Positions 42,075-50,501 of a stretch of 64,000 nt of DNA are shown in pieces. The stretch is from QYOJ01 sp964616825 (GTDB taxonomy: Bacteria > Bacteroidota > Bacteroidia > Bacteroidales > FEN-979), in NCBI GenBank assembly GCA_964616825.1, contig CAZTSX010000007.1:62001-126000 (forward strand), written 5' to 3'. Under the pieces are notes generated by a model, which worked only from the letters and a program-made list of their open reading frames with translations, did no database searches and had not been told where the DNA came from. The number at the start of each line of letters is the position of its first letter. Positions within the stretch are counted from its first letter, which is position 1. A program made the translations under genes and the position numbers.

Positions 42075-44507
42075 ATGCTGAAACGGGCCCTGATCATTAC
42101 CGGATTTATCTTCCTGGCTATCTGGAACTCCTTCTCCCAGACAGGGGTGGTGAAGGGATATGTGAGCAACGAGGAGCAAACGCCTGTTGAATACGTCAAC
42201 CTGGCGGTGAAAGGAACCACCAAAGGGACTACCACCGACAAACAGGGTTATTTTGAACTCATAGTTCCAGCCAATCAACGAATGGTCATTCTGCTCTCAT
42301 TTGTCGGATTTGAGAAAGACTCGCTTATAGTAAATCTTACTCCCGGTGAGACCAAAGATGTGGAGTTAATCCTGAAACCAGCATCCACTGAGCTCAGCAC
42401 CATTGAGGTGAAGGATGCTCAATTACGAACAAGTACGTTCAGCCGGATCGATCCGAAAACCATCAGTATCATTCCCACGATCAATGCCAGTATTGAAGAC
42501 ATCATTAAAACGCTGCCAGGGGTTTCCTCACGGGATGAGCTAAGTTCACAATACTCGGTCAGAGGGGGCAACTACGACGAAAACCTGGTTTTTGTCAACG
42601 ATATTGAGATATACCGTCCTTTTCTGATCCGATCCGGACAGCAGGAGGGGATGAGTTTCCTGAACCCTGACCTGGTATCGAGCATCCTTTTCTCTGCCGG
42701 TGGATTTGATGCCAAATACGGAAATAAGATGGCGTCGGTACTGGATATCCGATACAAAAAGCCTCAATCCTTTGCCGGCTCTTTCGATATTAGTCTGATG
42801 GGAGCGAATGCTCACCTGGAAGGGACATTCGCCAGGAAGAGATTCTCCTACCTGCTGGGCGCCCGGTACAAGACTAATACTTACTTCCTGAAATCACTTG
42901 ACACCAAAGGAAATTATAAGCCCCGCTATTTCGATATCCAGGGGATGCTCTATTACGACGTATCAGAGAAGGTGGAACTCTCCATCCTGGGATATTACTC
43001 AAATAATGTCTTTAAACTGATCCCGGAAACCCGGGAGACAAGTTTTGGCACGCTTGATGAAGCATATAAGATCAAGATCTATTTCGATGGCCACGAAGTA
43101 GACCGCAACCAGAACTGGCTTTCAGCTCTTACCCTGACCTATCGTCCGGCTGATAAGATGAGACTGCGCTTCATCGCCAGCGTCTACCAGACTAATGAGA
43201 GTGAAACCTACGACATCTCCGGAGAGTACTGGATTGGCAGGCTGGAGACCTTTCAAAACAGCTCTGAATACGGAGAGATAACCCACCTGCTTGGTGTTGG
43301 CGCTTACATGGACCACGCCCGGAACTATCTCAACGGAACTGTTTTCAATGTTGAGCACCGGGGATCTCTTGAGAAAAACATCAACAAAATCAACTGGGGA
43401 ATCAGATACCAGTATTCCTATTTCGTGAATGTCATGAATGAATGGGAGTTACAGGATTCTGCCGGTTATACCCTCCCCCGTCCTTATGACTCCATCGGAA
43501 ATCCAAATCCTGTACATGATCCGTTTGAGTTGAAGAATGTGATCAAAACCAACCAGAACCTGAATACCAGTCTGATCTCTGCCTTCGCCCAGGACACATG
43601 GACCTTCAAACTTCGTCACAGCGATATCGCATTGACAGCCGGAGTACGTGGTATATGGTACGATTACAACGGTCAGTTCAATGTTAATCCCCGGATTAAT
43701 CTCTCATTCAAACCTCACTGGAAAACAGAGACTGTTTTCCGGATCTCATCAGGGTACTACTCTCAACCTCCTACTTTCAGAGAGATGACCGACCTGGAAG
43801 GGAATGTTGTCTCCGGCCTGAAGTCGCAAACGTCGATCCAGGTGCTGGCTGGCAGCGACCTCTATTTCAAGGCCTGGGGAAGGCCTTTCAAGTTTGTGGC
43901 TGAAGCCTACTACAAATACATCAAGAATCTGATCCCTTATGAGATCGACAACCTCAACATCCGTTACTATGGCACCAATGATGCGCATGGATATGCTACC
44001 GGTATTGATTTCCGCATCAACGGTGAGTTTGTAAAAGGAGCTGAATCGTGGGTCAGTCTGTCGATCATGAAGACAGAAGAGTTTTTTCAGGGAGAGTGGA
44101 TTCCCCGGCCTACCGACCAGCGGCTGAACCTGAGTGTTTTCTTCCAGGATTATGTCCCGAAACTGCCTATGTTAAAAGTAGCTATCACCCTCTTTTACGG
44201 AACGGGATTACCCGTTGGGCCTCCCGACTCACCACGCAAAGAACATACCCTTCGCATCCCGGACTACAAACGAGTCGACCTGGGAATTTCCTATGCGTTG
44301 ATCGGTGAACGTACACGATTCAAAAACCCGAAGAACATCCTGCGGGTATTCAAATCGATGTGGATCTCTTTAGAGATTTTCAACCTGTTGCAACTCAGCA
44401 ACACGATCTCCTACCTCTGGGTCACCGACATCAACAACCGCCAGTACGCCATCCCAAATTATCTTACTCCAAGAACATTTAATCTGAAATTGCAGGCAAG
44501 GTTTTAA
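42075..44507 (+). CDS. TonB-dependent outer-membrane receptor
   Basis: An 810-residue receptor. A signal peptide (LIITGFIFLAIWNSFSQ) is followed by a carboxypeptidase-regulatory-like domain (KGYVSNEEQTPVEYVNLAVK), then a plug (IEDIIKTLPGVSSRDELSSQ; YSVRGGNYDENLVFVNDIEI) and a 22-strand barrel ending in the aromatic LQARF. It would import an iron complex, vitamin or glycan fragment using TonB energy. No SusD partner is next to it, so it is not a classical Sus pair. The gene ends directly in CCCCTAAAGGGG-type repeats. Confidence 0.92.
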   Translation: MLKRALIITGFIFLAIWNSFSQTGVVKGYVSNEEQTPVEYVNLAVKGTTKGTTTDKQGYFELIVPANQRMVILLSFVGFEKDSLIVNLTPGETKDVELILKPASTELSTIEVKDAQLRTSTFSRIDPKTISIIPTINASIEDIIKTLPGVSSRDELSSQYSVRGGNYDENLVFVNDIEIYRPFLIRSGQQEGMSFLNPDLVSSILFSAGGFDAKYGNKMASVLDIRYKKPQSFAGSFDISLMGANAHLEGTFARKRFSYLLGARYKTNTYFLKSLDTKGNYKPRYFDIQGMLYYDVSEKVELSILGYYSNNVFKLIPETRETSFGTLDEAYKIKIYFDGHEVDRNQNWLSALTLTYRPADKMRLRFIASVYQTNESETYDISGEYWIGRLETFQNSSEYGEITHLLGVGAYMDHARNYLNGTVFNVEHRGSLEKNINKINWGIRYQYSYFVNVMNEWELQDSAGYTLPRPYDSIGNPNPVHDPFELKNVIKTNQNLNTSLISAFAQDTWTFKLRHSDIALTAGVRGIWYDYNGQFNVNPRINLSFKPHWKTETVFRISSGYYSQPPTFREMTDLEGNVVSGLKSQTSIQVLAGSDLYFKAWGRPFKFVAEAYYKYIKNLIPYEIDNLNIRYYGTNDAHGYATGIDFRINGEFVKGAESWVSLSIMKTEEFFQGEWIPRPTDQRLNLSVFFQDYVPKLPMLKVAITLFYGTGLPVGPPDSPRKEHTLRIPDYKRVDLGISYALIGERTRFKNPKNILRVFKSMWISLEIFNLLQLSNTISYLWVTDINNRQYAIPNYLTPRTFNLKLQARF

Positions 44508-44508
44508 C

Positions 44509-44596
44509 TACCCCCAAATCCTTCTTTACCCCCAAACCCCCTAAAGGGGGCTTACTCCGTTTCGCGGTTACCCCTAAATTCTCTGAAAGGGACTTA
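44509..44596. repeat. Repeat B array, left of the DUF559 gene
   Basis: Three units: a partial TACCCCCAAATCC from 44509; TACCCCCAAACCCC followed by CTAAAGGGGGCTTA at 44527-44554; and TACCCCTAAATTCTC followed by TGAAAGGGACTTA at 44569-44596. The middle unit contains the palindrome CCCCCTAAAGGGGG. They begin two bases after the TonB receptor stop and are the inverse of the units at 45061-45128. Confidence 0.85.
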
Positions 44597-44642
44597 TTTC
44601 TTTGTGGAAGTTATTCGTATTTTTATACTTTATTTTGATGTC

Positions 44643-45038
44643 ATGGTTTTTCGAAAGAGATCTGTCGAACGAGCGATGTTCTATAATGCCTCTCCTGAAA
44701 TTTTTAAACGGGCACGAGAGTTACGAGAGAATTTGACTCCTACTGAAAACATGTTATGGAGCCATCTTCAGAAAGGGAAGATGATGGGATATCGATTTAA
44801 ATCTCAACATCCAATTGATAACTTCATTGTCGATTTTTATTGCCACAGAGCCAGATTGGTTATTGAGATCGATGGTGAAGTCCATCAGGAAGAAGATCAG
44901 GTGGAAAGAGACCAGGGCCGGACTGCAGAATTAGAGCACTATGGATTAACGATATTAAGATTCACCAACCAGGATGTTGTCAAATCCATCGATAATGTAC
45001 TACTGGAAATCAAAAACAAATTATTGCAACATGATTAA
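44643..45038 (+). CDS. DUF559 endonuclease-like protein (VSR-like fold)
   Basis: A 131-residue protein. The order FKRARELRENLTPTENMLWS, GYRFKSQHPIDNFIVDFYCH, LVIEIDGEVHQEEDQ and YGLTILRFTNQDVVK is the DUF559 family, related to very-short-patch-repair and restriction nucleases; D, E and H of the EIDGEVH segment are likely catalytic. Such genes are scattered as single copies in many Bacteroidota. It has no methylase or partner gene beside it. Both flanks carry inverted repeat-B arrays. The start is set at 44643; the ATG at 44676 (MFYNASPEIF) is also plausible. Confidence 0.88.
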   Translation: MVFRKRSVERAMFYNASPEIFKRARELRENLTPTENMLWSHLQKGKMMGYRFKSQHPIDNFIVDFYCHRARLVIEIDGEVHQEEDQVERDQGRTAELEHYGLTILRFTNQDVVKSIDNVLLEIKNKLLQHD

Positions 45039-45039
45039 C

Positions 45040-45128
45040 CCTCCTGGAAGGAGGAGTAAACACCCCTTTAGGGGATTTGGGGGTGCCTGCAGAGCAGTGT
45101 AAACACCCCTTTAGGGGGTTTGGGGGTA
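45040..45128. repeat. Repeat B array, right of the DUF559 gene
   Basis: A small hairpin CCTCCTGGAAGGAGG (45040-45054) is followed by two direct copies of GTAAACACCCCTTTAGGGG plus TTTGGGGGT, 43 bases apart (45061-45085 and 45104-45128). Their orientation is the reverse of the left array. The second copy encodes the last residues YPQTP and the stop codon of the dipeptidase. Confidence 0.88.
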
Positions 45129-46853
45129 TCTGAATCTCTCCCCTGTATTCCTCATCATCAGCCGCTCCCAGTCTTTGCCGTACCCGGGCTGTGACGGACC
45201 CGGAGGAATTCCTTTGCCATTGCCGTTATCCAGCAGCTCTCTTCCCTTAACTTTTTTCACATTGCCATCCATATAGCGCATGAACAGGTAGTGAAAAAAT
45301 TCCATCCAGTCTGCAATCAGCTGGGTGCCGGTACTGACAGAGAATTCAGTTAGATATTGCCTGGCTTCAGCCGGAGATTTCGTATATAAGGCAACAGCTT
45401 TTGTGTCTGTTTCTGCAGCTTCCGCGATGAATTTCGCCTCCAGCTCCTGCTGGTACAGCTCCACTTCGGGATGGATGAGGTCGTAGCGGGTATATCCCCA
45501 GTTGGTAACCAGGTTAAAGGTCCAGAAAGCAGATTTATCGTTCCAGCTGATCATGGAGCCATTTCCATAGGCATAGCCCGGAGGGATTTCAGTTATTCCG
45601 CAATACATCGGAGCATAGACACATCCGTCGGCATCATCCACGCCAAACCAGAAAATGCCGCCAATGGGATCAGGAAGCCAGTTACGTGACTGAGCCACGA
45701 AACTGTATCCGGTCTGCTGAGTGGCAATCGACCGCTCATTGCAGTATGTTGTGCTATCGATCGTATAGACCATAGGTCGCCAGCGGTAAGGGAGATAAAA
45801 TGGCCCGGCTCCAATGCCGTCATTAAATTCAAGAGGCGTCCCTTCAAAATGATCGCGCATCGCGAACATCACATCTTTGAGGGAAACCTTCTCATCCGGC
45901 TTTACCCATAACGGCATCCTGCTGGAGGGAAACTTATTGGGGTTTGGGCTGCCATCAGGAAAATGATCCTGATGCCGGATATGACCTGTGACATATTCGG
46001 TATAATTGGCATTGTTCCTGATTTCTGCATTGAATCTCCGGAAAAAGGTCCATACACGGGCATCGCAGAACCGTGCACCACCAAATTTGACCGGATTATA
46101 AACATCCGAGAAACTAAAATCTTCATCCGTTCCTTTATAGAATCCATGTTCCTGTGCAAACGTGATCACATCTGGTGAGTGAAAGCATGTCTGTTCCGGA
46201 TCATTCCAACTGTTTCCATCATGAAAAGGGAATGTGGTTATCCGTGCCTGGTTGGCATGACCACAAATATATCCATCGGGGATTTGACGCGCAACCCATA
46301 CTGCACCTTTCTCAAACTTCCCTTTCCCGATGATCTCCAGGATCCAGGCTTCGTTTGCGTCGGAGACTGATATCGACTCACCGTATGAACCATAACCATA
46401 TTCAGCAACCAGTTCTGCAATCACCTGGATCGCTTCACGAGCAGTCTTACTACGTTGCAGGGCGATCTTCATCAGCGATCCGTAGTCGAGAAATGAACCG
46501 GGTTGTGAGTTCAGTTCCTTCAGTCCACCCCATGTCGTTTCACCAAGGGCAACCTGATGTTCATTCATCAGCCCGATAACCGAATAGGTATGCCTGACCT
46601 CAGGGATCTGTCCCATCAGTTTGCCGTTCTCATAGTGAATGATATCGAGCATCGCCCCTTTCGGGTGGTCAGCAGCAGGATAGAATGCCAGGGCTCCATA
46701 CCGGACATGAGAATCGGCTGCATAGGTAATCATAACGGAGCCGTCTTTGCTAGCTCCTTTAGTGATAATCAGGTTGGTACAGGGGTATGAGGTCTGAGTG
46801 AAGATCAACCCAAAAAGAGAGATCAACATTGTTAAACGAGGTGTTGTTTTCAT
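45111..46853 (-). CDS. C69 family dipeptidase (PepD-like)
   Basis: A 580-residue exported Ntn-type hydrolase. After a signal peptide (LTMLISLFGLIFTQTSYP) comes C25, which would become the N-terminal nucleophile once exposed: PCTNLIITKGASKDGSVMIT is the family opening. Further motifs are VIGLMNEHQVALGETTWGG, YGSYGESISVSDANEAWILE and RDHFEGTPLEFNDGIGAGPF. It should cleave dipeptides in the periplasm or at the surface. Its final residues and stop are encoded by a repeat-B copy. The gene is 36 bases downstream of the reductive-dehalogenase-like gene. Confidence 0.92.
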   Translation of the reverse strand: MKTTPRLTMLISLFGLIFTQTSYPCTNLIITKGASKDGSVMITYAADSHVRYGALAFYPAADHPKGAMLDIIHYENGKLMGQIPEVRHTYSVIGLMNEHQVALGETTWGGLKELNSQPGSFLDYGSLMKIALQRSKTAREAIQVIAELVAEYGYGSYGESISVSDANEAWILEIIGKGKFEKGAVWVARQIPDGYICGHANQARITTFPFHDGNSWNDPEQTCFHSPDVITFAQEHGFYKGTDEDFSFSDVYNPVKFGGARFCDARVWTFFRRFNAEIRNNANYTEYVTGHIRHQDHFPDGSPNPNKFPSSRMPLWVKPDEKVSLKDVMFAMRDHFEGTPLEFNDGIGAGPFYLPYRWRPMVYTIDSTTYCNERSIATQQTGYSFVAQSRNWLPDPIGGIFWFGVDDADGCVYAPMYCGITEIPPGYAYGNGSMISWNDKSAFWTFNLVTNWGYTRYDLIHPEVELYQQELEAKFIAEAAETDTKAVALYTKSPAEARQYLTEFSVSTGTQLIADWMEFFHYLFMRYMDGNVKKVKGRELLDNGNGKGIPPGPSQPGYGKDWERLMMRNTGERFRYPQTP

Positions 46854-46889
46854 ATTTTCAGGTTCAAAGTTTAAGATTCAAGTACTCAG

Positions 46890-48272
46890 TTATCTAACAT
46901 CATTGTCATTGCGAGGAGTGCAGCGACGAAGCAACAGCATCCAGACTGGGATTTTTTTACTTTTGGGCCGTTTGCCATAGAAGATATCATCCATCCAGAG
47001 TGCACCACGGGCAAACAGCTTCGAATTGGAAATCCCTTTTCGCATCAGCCTGTGGAACAAAGAATTATCATGGGAAAAAGGGCACACAGCCATACACCGG
47101 GCACAATCGGTGCCGGCTTTCAACCAATAGGAGAAGCACTTGTCACTATCAATTTTCCAGCCGGTGGTTTTCGGGTCCTGGCTATAGGGTTGGTCAGAGA
47201 TTGCCTGGGCCGGGCAGCATTGGACACATTTATTACAGATCCCGCAGAAATGTAGTATGTTAGGATCGGTAGCCGCGGTAAATGGTTCAAATGGAACGGT
47301 GGTCGTGACGACACTGAGCCTGCACCGGGGGCCTGTTTTTTTATTCATCAGGATTCCCATCCTGCCGATCTCTCCCATTCCTGCGTCCCTGGCAACAAGT
47401 GAACAGATCACCTCATAGTTAGAGTCGATGTGCGCTTTGGCGTCCCACCCCAGGTGGCGCAGAAATTCCGCCACCCGGATGGCAATGAGACCTGCTTCAA
47501 GGTAGCGCTTATACGACTCCATGACTACAGGGGCCTGCGGGGCTGTTGAGATTAAGGATCGATCCATCTCCACCGCGAATACAATGGCATGAGTATGCGT
47601 CGACTCAACAGCATCTCCATAATATTGATGCCTCCCCCTGGTGTGGTAGAGATGCTCCGGCTTCAACTGACAAAAACCAGTTTCGAGTGCTCCCATCCGC
47701 TTCGCCTGCCGGCGGATATCAGATTGAAGTGTAGTGGGTGGAATCTGGTCCTGTTGCAGTGCAACCGGACCGTCAACCTTAAACCGGAGTGCCTCTATCT
47801 TCTCTGTGGTGGCTTTAGCTGAGTCAAAAAAGATTGGATGATGTTGGCTGGATTGATCTGATAAAATTCCGGGTAATTCCTGGAACTGATCGTCAATCTT
47901 CTTTTTTTCAGGATGACGTTTATAGTATTCCTTTTTCTGACCAGGTGTCAGATAGTATCGGGAAAACTGGATGTCGCGTTCATCGATCCGGCCAGTTCGG
48001 TTGCGTGGAAATTTATCAGCCGTCCTGACCGGGATTGACAGGAAGATCAATGAAAATGCAAACAGAAACACAAGGACAACTGCTATTATCTCTTTTCCGT
48101 GAAAAAGAGAGACCTGCCAGAGAAGTGCAAGAGCCAGGAGGATCAAACAAAGAAGAGCCGCCACCAGGGCTGCTCTTCTCTCTTTTTCCATTATAGATAT
48201 GATTGCAAACCAGCCTGACAGGAAGGCCAGAAAACAAATGATGATGGTTACCAAATGTGACAATACATCCAA
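46890..48272 (-). CDS. Membrane-anchored reductive-dehalogenase-like Fe-S protein
   Basis: A 460-residue protein. Two to three N-terminal helices occupy residues 1-80 (LVTIIICFLAFLSGWFAIIS; LVAALLCLILLALALLWQVS) in place of the Tat signal of classical RdhA enzymes. The soluble part has the cobalamin-enzyme core (SNYEVICSLVARDAGMGEIG; RMGILMNKKTGPRCRLSVVT) and two ferredoxin-type clusters: C343-x2-C-x2-C-x3-CP (FCGICNKCVQCCP) and C-x10-C-x2-C-x3-CP. This matches reductive dehalogenase-like proteins, which use B12 to remove halogens; epoxyqueuosine reductase is a more distant relative. Start is TTG at 48272; the first ATG is codon 28. The tail LLLRRCTPRNDNDVR comes from a dispersed repeat. Confidence 0.8.
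   Translation of the reverse strand: MDVLSHLVTIIICFLAFLSGWFAIISIMEKERRAALVAALLCLILLALALLWQVSLFHGKEIIAVVLVFLFAFSLIFLSIPVRTADKFPRNRTGRIDERDIQFSRYYLTPGQKKEYYKRHPEKKKIDDQFQELPGILSDQSSQHHPIFFDSAKATTEKIEALRFKVDGPVALQQDQIPPTTLQSDIRRQAKRMGALETGFCQLKPEHLYHTRGRHQYYGDAVESTHTHAIVFAVEMDRSLISTAPQAPVVMESYKRYLEAGLIAIRVAEFLRHLGWDAKAHIDSNYEVICSLVARDAGMGEIGRMGILMNKKTGPRCRLSVVTTTVPFEPFTAATDPNILHFCGICNKCVQCCPAQAISDQPYSQDPKTTGWKIDSDKCFSYWLKAGTDCARCMAVCPFSHDNSLFHRLMRKGISNSKLFARGALWMDDIFYGKRPKSKKIPVWMLLLRRCTPRNDNDVR
46904..46932. repeat. Dispersed repeat A, copy 2 (inverted)
   Basis: TGTCATTGCGAGGAGTGCAG then CGACGAAGC, the reverse complement of the copy at 7791-7819 with two or three changes. It lies inside the coding frame of the dehalogenase-like gene and supplies its last residues. 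Confidence 0.8.
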
Positions 48273-48278
48273 CGGAGT

Positions 48279-49502
48279 CTATTCAAGTTCTTGCAATGAT
48301 TTCCGGATAATCTCAATCGCTTCACGGATTTGTTTCTCGTTGATAACCAACGGAGGAGCAAACCGGACGATATGATCGTGAGTAGGTTTGGCAAGCAGGC
48401 CATTTTCCATCATTCTGATGCATACATCCCAGGCTGTCTTCCCGTTATAGGTATGAACCACAATGGCATTGAGGAGTCCTTTTCCACGAATCAGTTCTAT
48501 AAATGGAGAATTGATCTTTCCGCACTCTTCCCGGAAGATCTCACCCATTTCCATAGCATTCTCCGCAAGCTTTTCCTCTTTTACCACCTTCAGGGCTGCG
48601 ACAGCCACTTTACATCCAACCGGATTCCCGCCAAATGTGGATCCATGTTCTCCCGGATGGATGGTAAGCATGATATCATCGTTAGCCAGCACAGCTGACA
48701 CCGGATAAACACCACCGGAAAGTGCTTTCCCAAGAACCAGGACATCGGGCTTAAATCCTTCCCAATCGCAAGCCAGCAACTTCCCGGTACGGGCAATACC
48801 TGTTTGAACCTCATCAGCAATGAATAGCACATTCTTTCCTTTGCAGAGTTCATAAGCTTTCTTCAGGTATCCATCATCAGGCACAAAAACACCAGCCTCC
48901 CCCTGGATCGGTTCAACCATGAAACCGGCCACATTGGGATCTTCCAATGCGGTAGCCAGGGCTGTAAGATCGTTATAGGGAATGGTGATAAAACCAGGTG
49001 TAAATGGTCCGAATTCCTTACGGGCAACGGGATCGGTCGACATGGAGACTACGGAGATCGTGCGGCCATGGAAATTATTCTCACAGCAGATAATCTTCGC
49101 CTCGTTATCGGGAACTCCCTTCACCGTGTAGGCCCATTTACGAGCCAGTTTAAGAGCCGTTTCATCCCCTTCGGCACCCGTGTTCATCGGTAATATACGA
49201 TCGAATCCGAAGTAGTCAGTAATGAATTTCTCATAGGCGCCCAATACATTGTTGTGGAAAGCACGGGAAGTGAGTTCAAGAGTTTTTGCTTGCTCAATAA
49301 GGGCACCGATAATCTTCGGGTGGCAATGTCCCTGATTTACGGCAGAGTATGCAGAGAGAAAATCATAATATTTCTTCCCTTCTACATCCCACGTGAATAC
49401 TCCCTCCCCTTTTGCAAGGACAACGGGCAGTGGATGGTAATTGTGAGCTCCATACTTTTCTTCGAGCTCCATCGCCATTTGTGAACTGGTTACATCAATC
49501 AT
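48279..49502 (-). CDS. rocD: Ornithine--oxo-acid aminotransferase
   Basis: A 407-residue class III PLP aminotransferase that converts ornithine and 2-oxoglutarate to glutamate semialdehyde and glutamate in arginine/proline metabolism. Motifs: EEKYGAHNYHPLPVVLAKGE, AYSAVNQGHCHPKI, MNTGAEGDETALKLARKWAY, NNFHGRTISVVSMS, and LFIADEVQTGIARTGKLLAC; the PLP lysine is in VLVLGKALSGGVYPVSA. The YGAHNYHPLPVVL opening distinguishes ornithine from acetylornithine aminotransferase. Six bases separate it from the dehalogenase-like gene downstream. Confidence 0.95.
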   Translation of the reverse strand: MIDVTSSQMAMELEEKYGAHNYHPLPVVLAKGEGVFTWDVEGKKYYDFLSAYSAVNQGHCHPKIIGALIEQAKTLELTSRAFHNNVLGAYEKFITDYFGFDRILPMNTGAEGDETALKLARKWAYTVKGVPDNEAKIICCENNFHGRTISVVSMSTDPVARKEFGPFTPGFITIPYNDLTALATALEDPNVAGFMVEPIQGEAGVFVPDDGYLKKAYELCKGKNVLFIADEVQTGIARTGKLLACDWEGFKPDVLVLGKALSGGVYPVSAVLANDDIMLTIHPGEHGSTFGGNPVGCKVAVAALKVVKEEKLAENAMEMGEIFREECGKINSPFIELIRGKGLLNAIVVHTYNGKTAWDVCIRMMENGLLAKPTHDHIVRFAPPLVINEKQIREAIEIIRKSLQELE

Positions 49503-49523
49503 GATCAGGCGAGATAAAAATGA

Positions 49524-50465
49524 TTATTTCGAGATGATAAATTGTCCGGAATTTAATCCAGCAGATCCATCCGTGACTTTGTAGTAATAGGCTCCATTGA
49601 TCAGCCGGCTTACATTCAATGTGGTGGTTTTCCCATTCAGGATATGTGTTTGCAGTAATTTCCCTTGTGCATTATAGACTTCAAACAATCCGTTTTTTAT
49701 TTGTTTGTCCAAAGTGACAACCATCTTGCTTGAAGCAGGATTGGGAGCAAGTTTGACATCTACTTCCGGCATCAGGATATATTCCAATCCGGTGATATTT
49801 GTCAGTGTGACATCATCGAATAATACCTGGCTGCCGACCTGACCAACCGAGGCCGTCATAATGGTGGCATTATACCCAGCACTGGATAGCAGGAGGATGG
49901 TGATAGAGTCGGGCATAGTGGAGGTATTCCAGTAGTCGATCAACACATCAAACATGGTCCAGTTGTCAACGACTCCATGGAAGACCAGGTTGTTGTATGC
50001 TATGGTATCACGTTTCATGGTTGTCGAATTCCATTTAGAAAGGAGAATTACCGCTCCTGTTGAATCACCATTCAATGGGTAAGCCTTGTAATGTCCCTGA
50101 AACCGTTCGGCTTTGGTGGCCCAGGTATAGGGTGTTCCCAATATGGCACCAAGGGTTGTCCAATCAAGGGTAATCGTCCCAATGACTCCTGGTATCAGAA
50201 TCTGCATTATATCAATACTACGGGTGAATAACCGGGCTGATTTATTCCCGCTAAATGCTGTATCACATGGATAAGCCGTAATACCGGGTGGAGTGGGAAT
50301 CGTATCCAGGATATTCAGGGTTTTAAAAAATCCGCCATCAGGTTCCCAGTATCCATGGACTGGATGTAGTGTCCATGATTCAAAATCTCCGTTTGGCAAT
50401 GTCGATTGGCCAAAAGAGAGTTGTACGAAGCACGCCAGTGCTATAAAAGTAAAAAGTTTTTTCAT
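49524..50465 (-). CDS. T9SS-sorted surface protein with PCMD-like domain
   Basis: A 313-residue exported protein. Signal peptide FTFIALACFVQLSFGQ; a jelly-roll-type body (LPNGDFESWTLHPVHGYWEP, NKSARLFTRSI, VLFDDVTL) resembling the putative carbohydrate metabolism (PCMD) domain; and a type A T9SS C-terminal domain from about residue 235 (VKLAPNPASSKMVVTLDKQI; LFEVYNAQGKLLQTHIL; GQFIISK). It would be exported and attached to the cell surface. It lies 36 bases downstream of a TonB receptor gene on the same strand; a joint role in binding a nutrient is plausible but unproven. Confidence 0.85.
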   Translation of the reverse strand: MKKLFTFIALACFVQLSFGQSTLPNGDFESWTLHPVHGYWEPDGGFFKTLNILDTIPTPPGITAYPCDTAFSGNKSARLFTRSIDIMQILIPGVIGTITLDWTTLGAILGTPYTWATKAERFQGHYKAYPLNGDSTGAVILLSKWNSTTMKRDTIAYNNLVFHGVVDNWTMFDVLIDYWNTSTMPDSITILLLSSAGYNATIMTASVGQVGSQVLFDDVTLTNITGLEYILMPEVDVKLAPNPASSKMVVTLDKQIKNGLFEVYNAQGKLLQTHILNGKTTTLNVSRLINGAYYYKVTDGSAGLNSGQFIISK

Positions 50466-50501
50466 AATGATCTGTTTTTGTTTGTTAATCTTTTTAATTA
50501 A

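Noticed and set aside
44509..45128. A classical insertion sequence around the DUF559 gene
   Set aside because: No transposase motif and no clean terminal inverted repeats with target duplication; the repeats are multi-unit arrays of a dispersed palindrome, so it was reported as a cassette-like arrangement instead.
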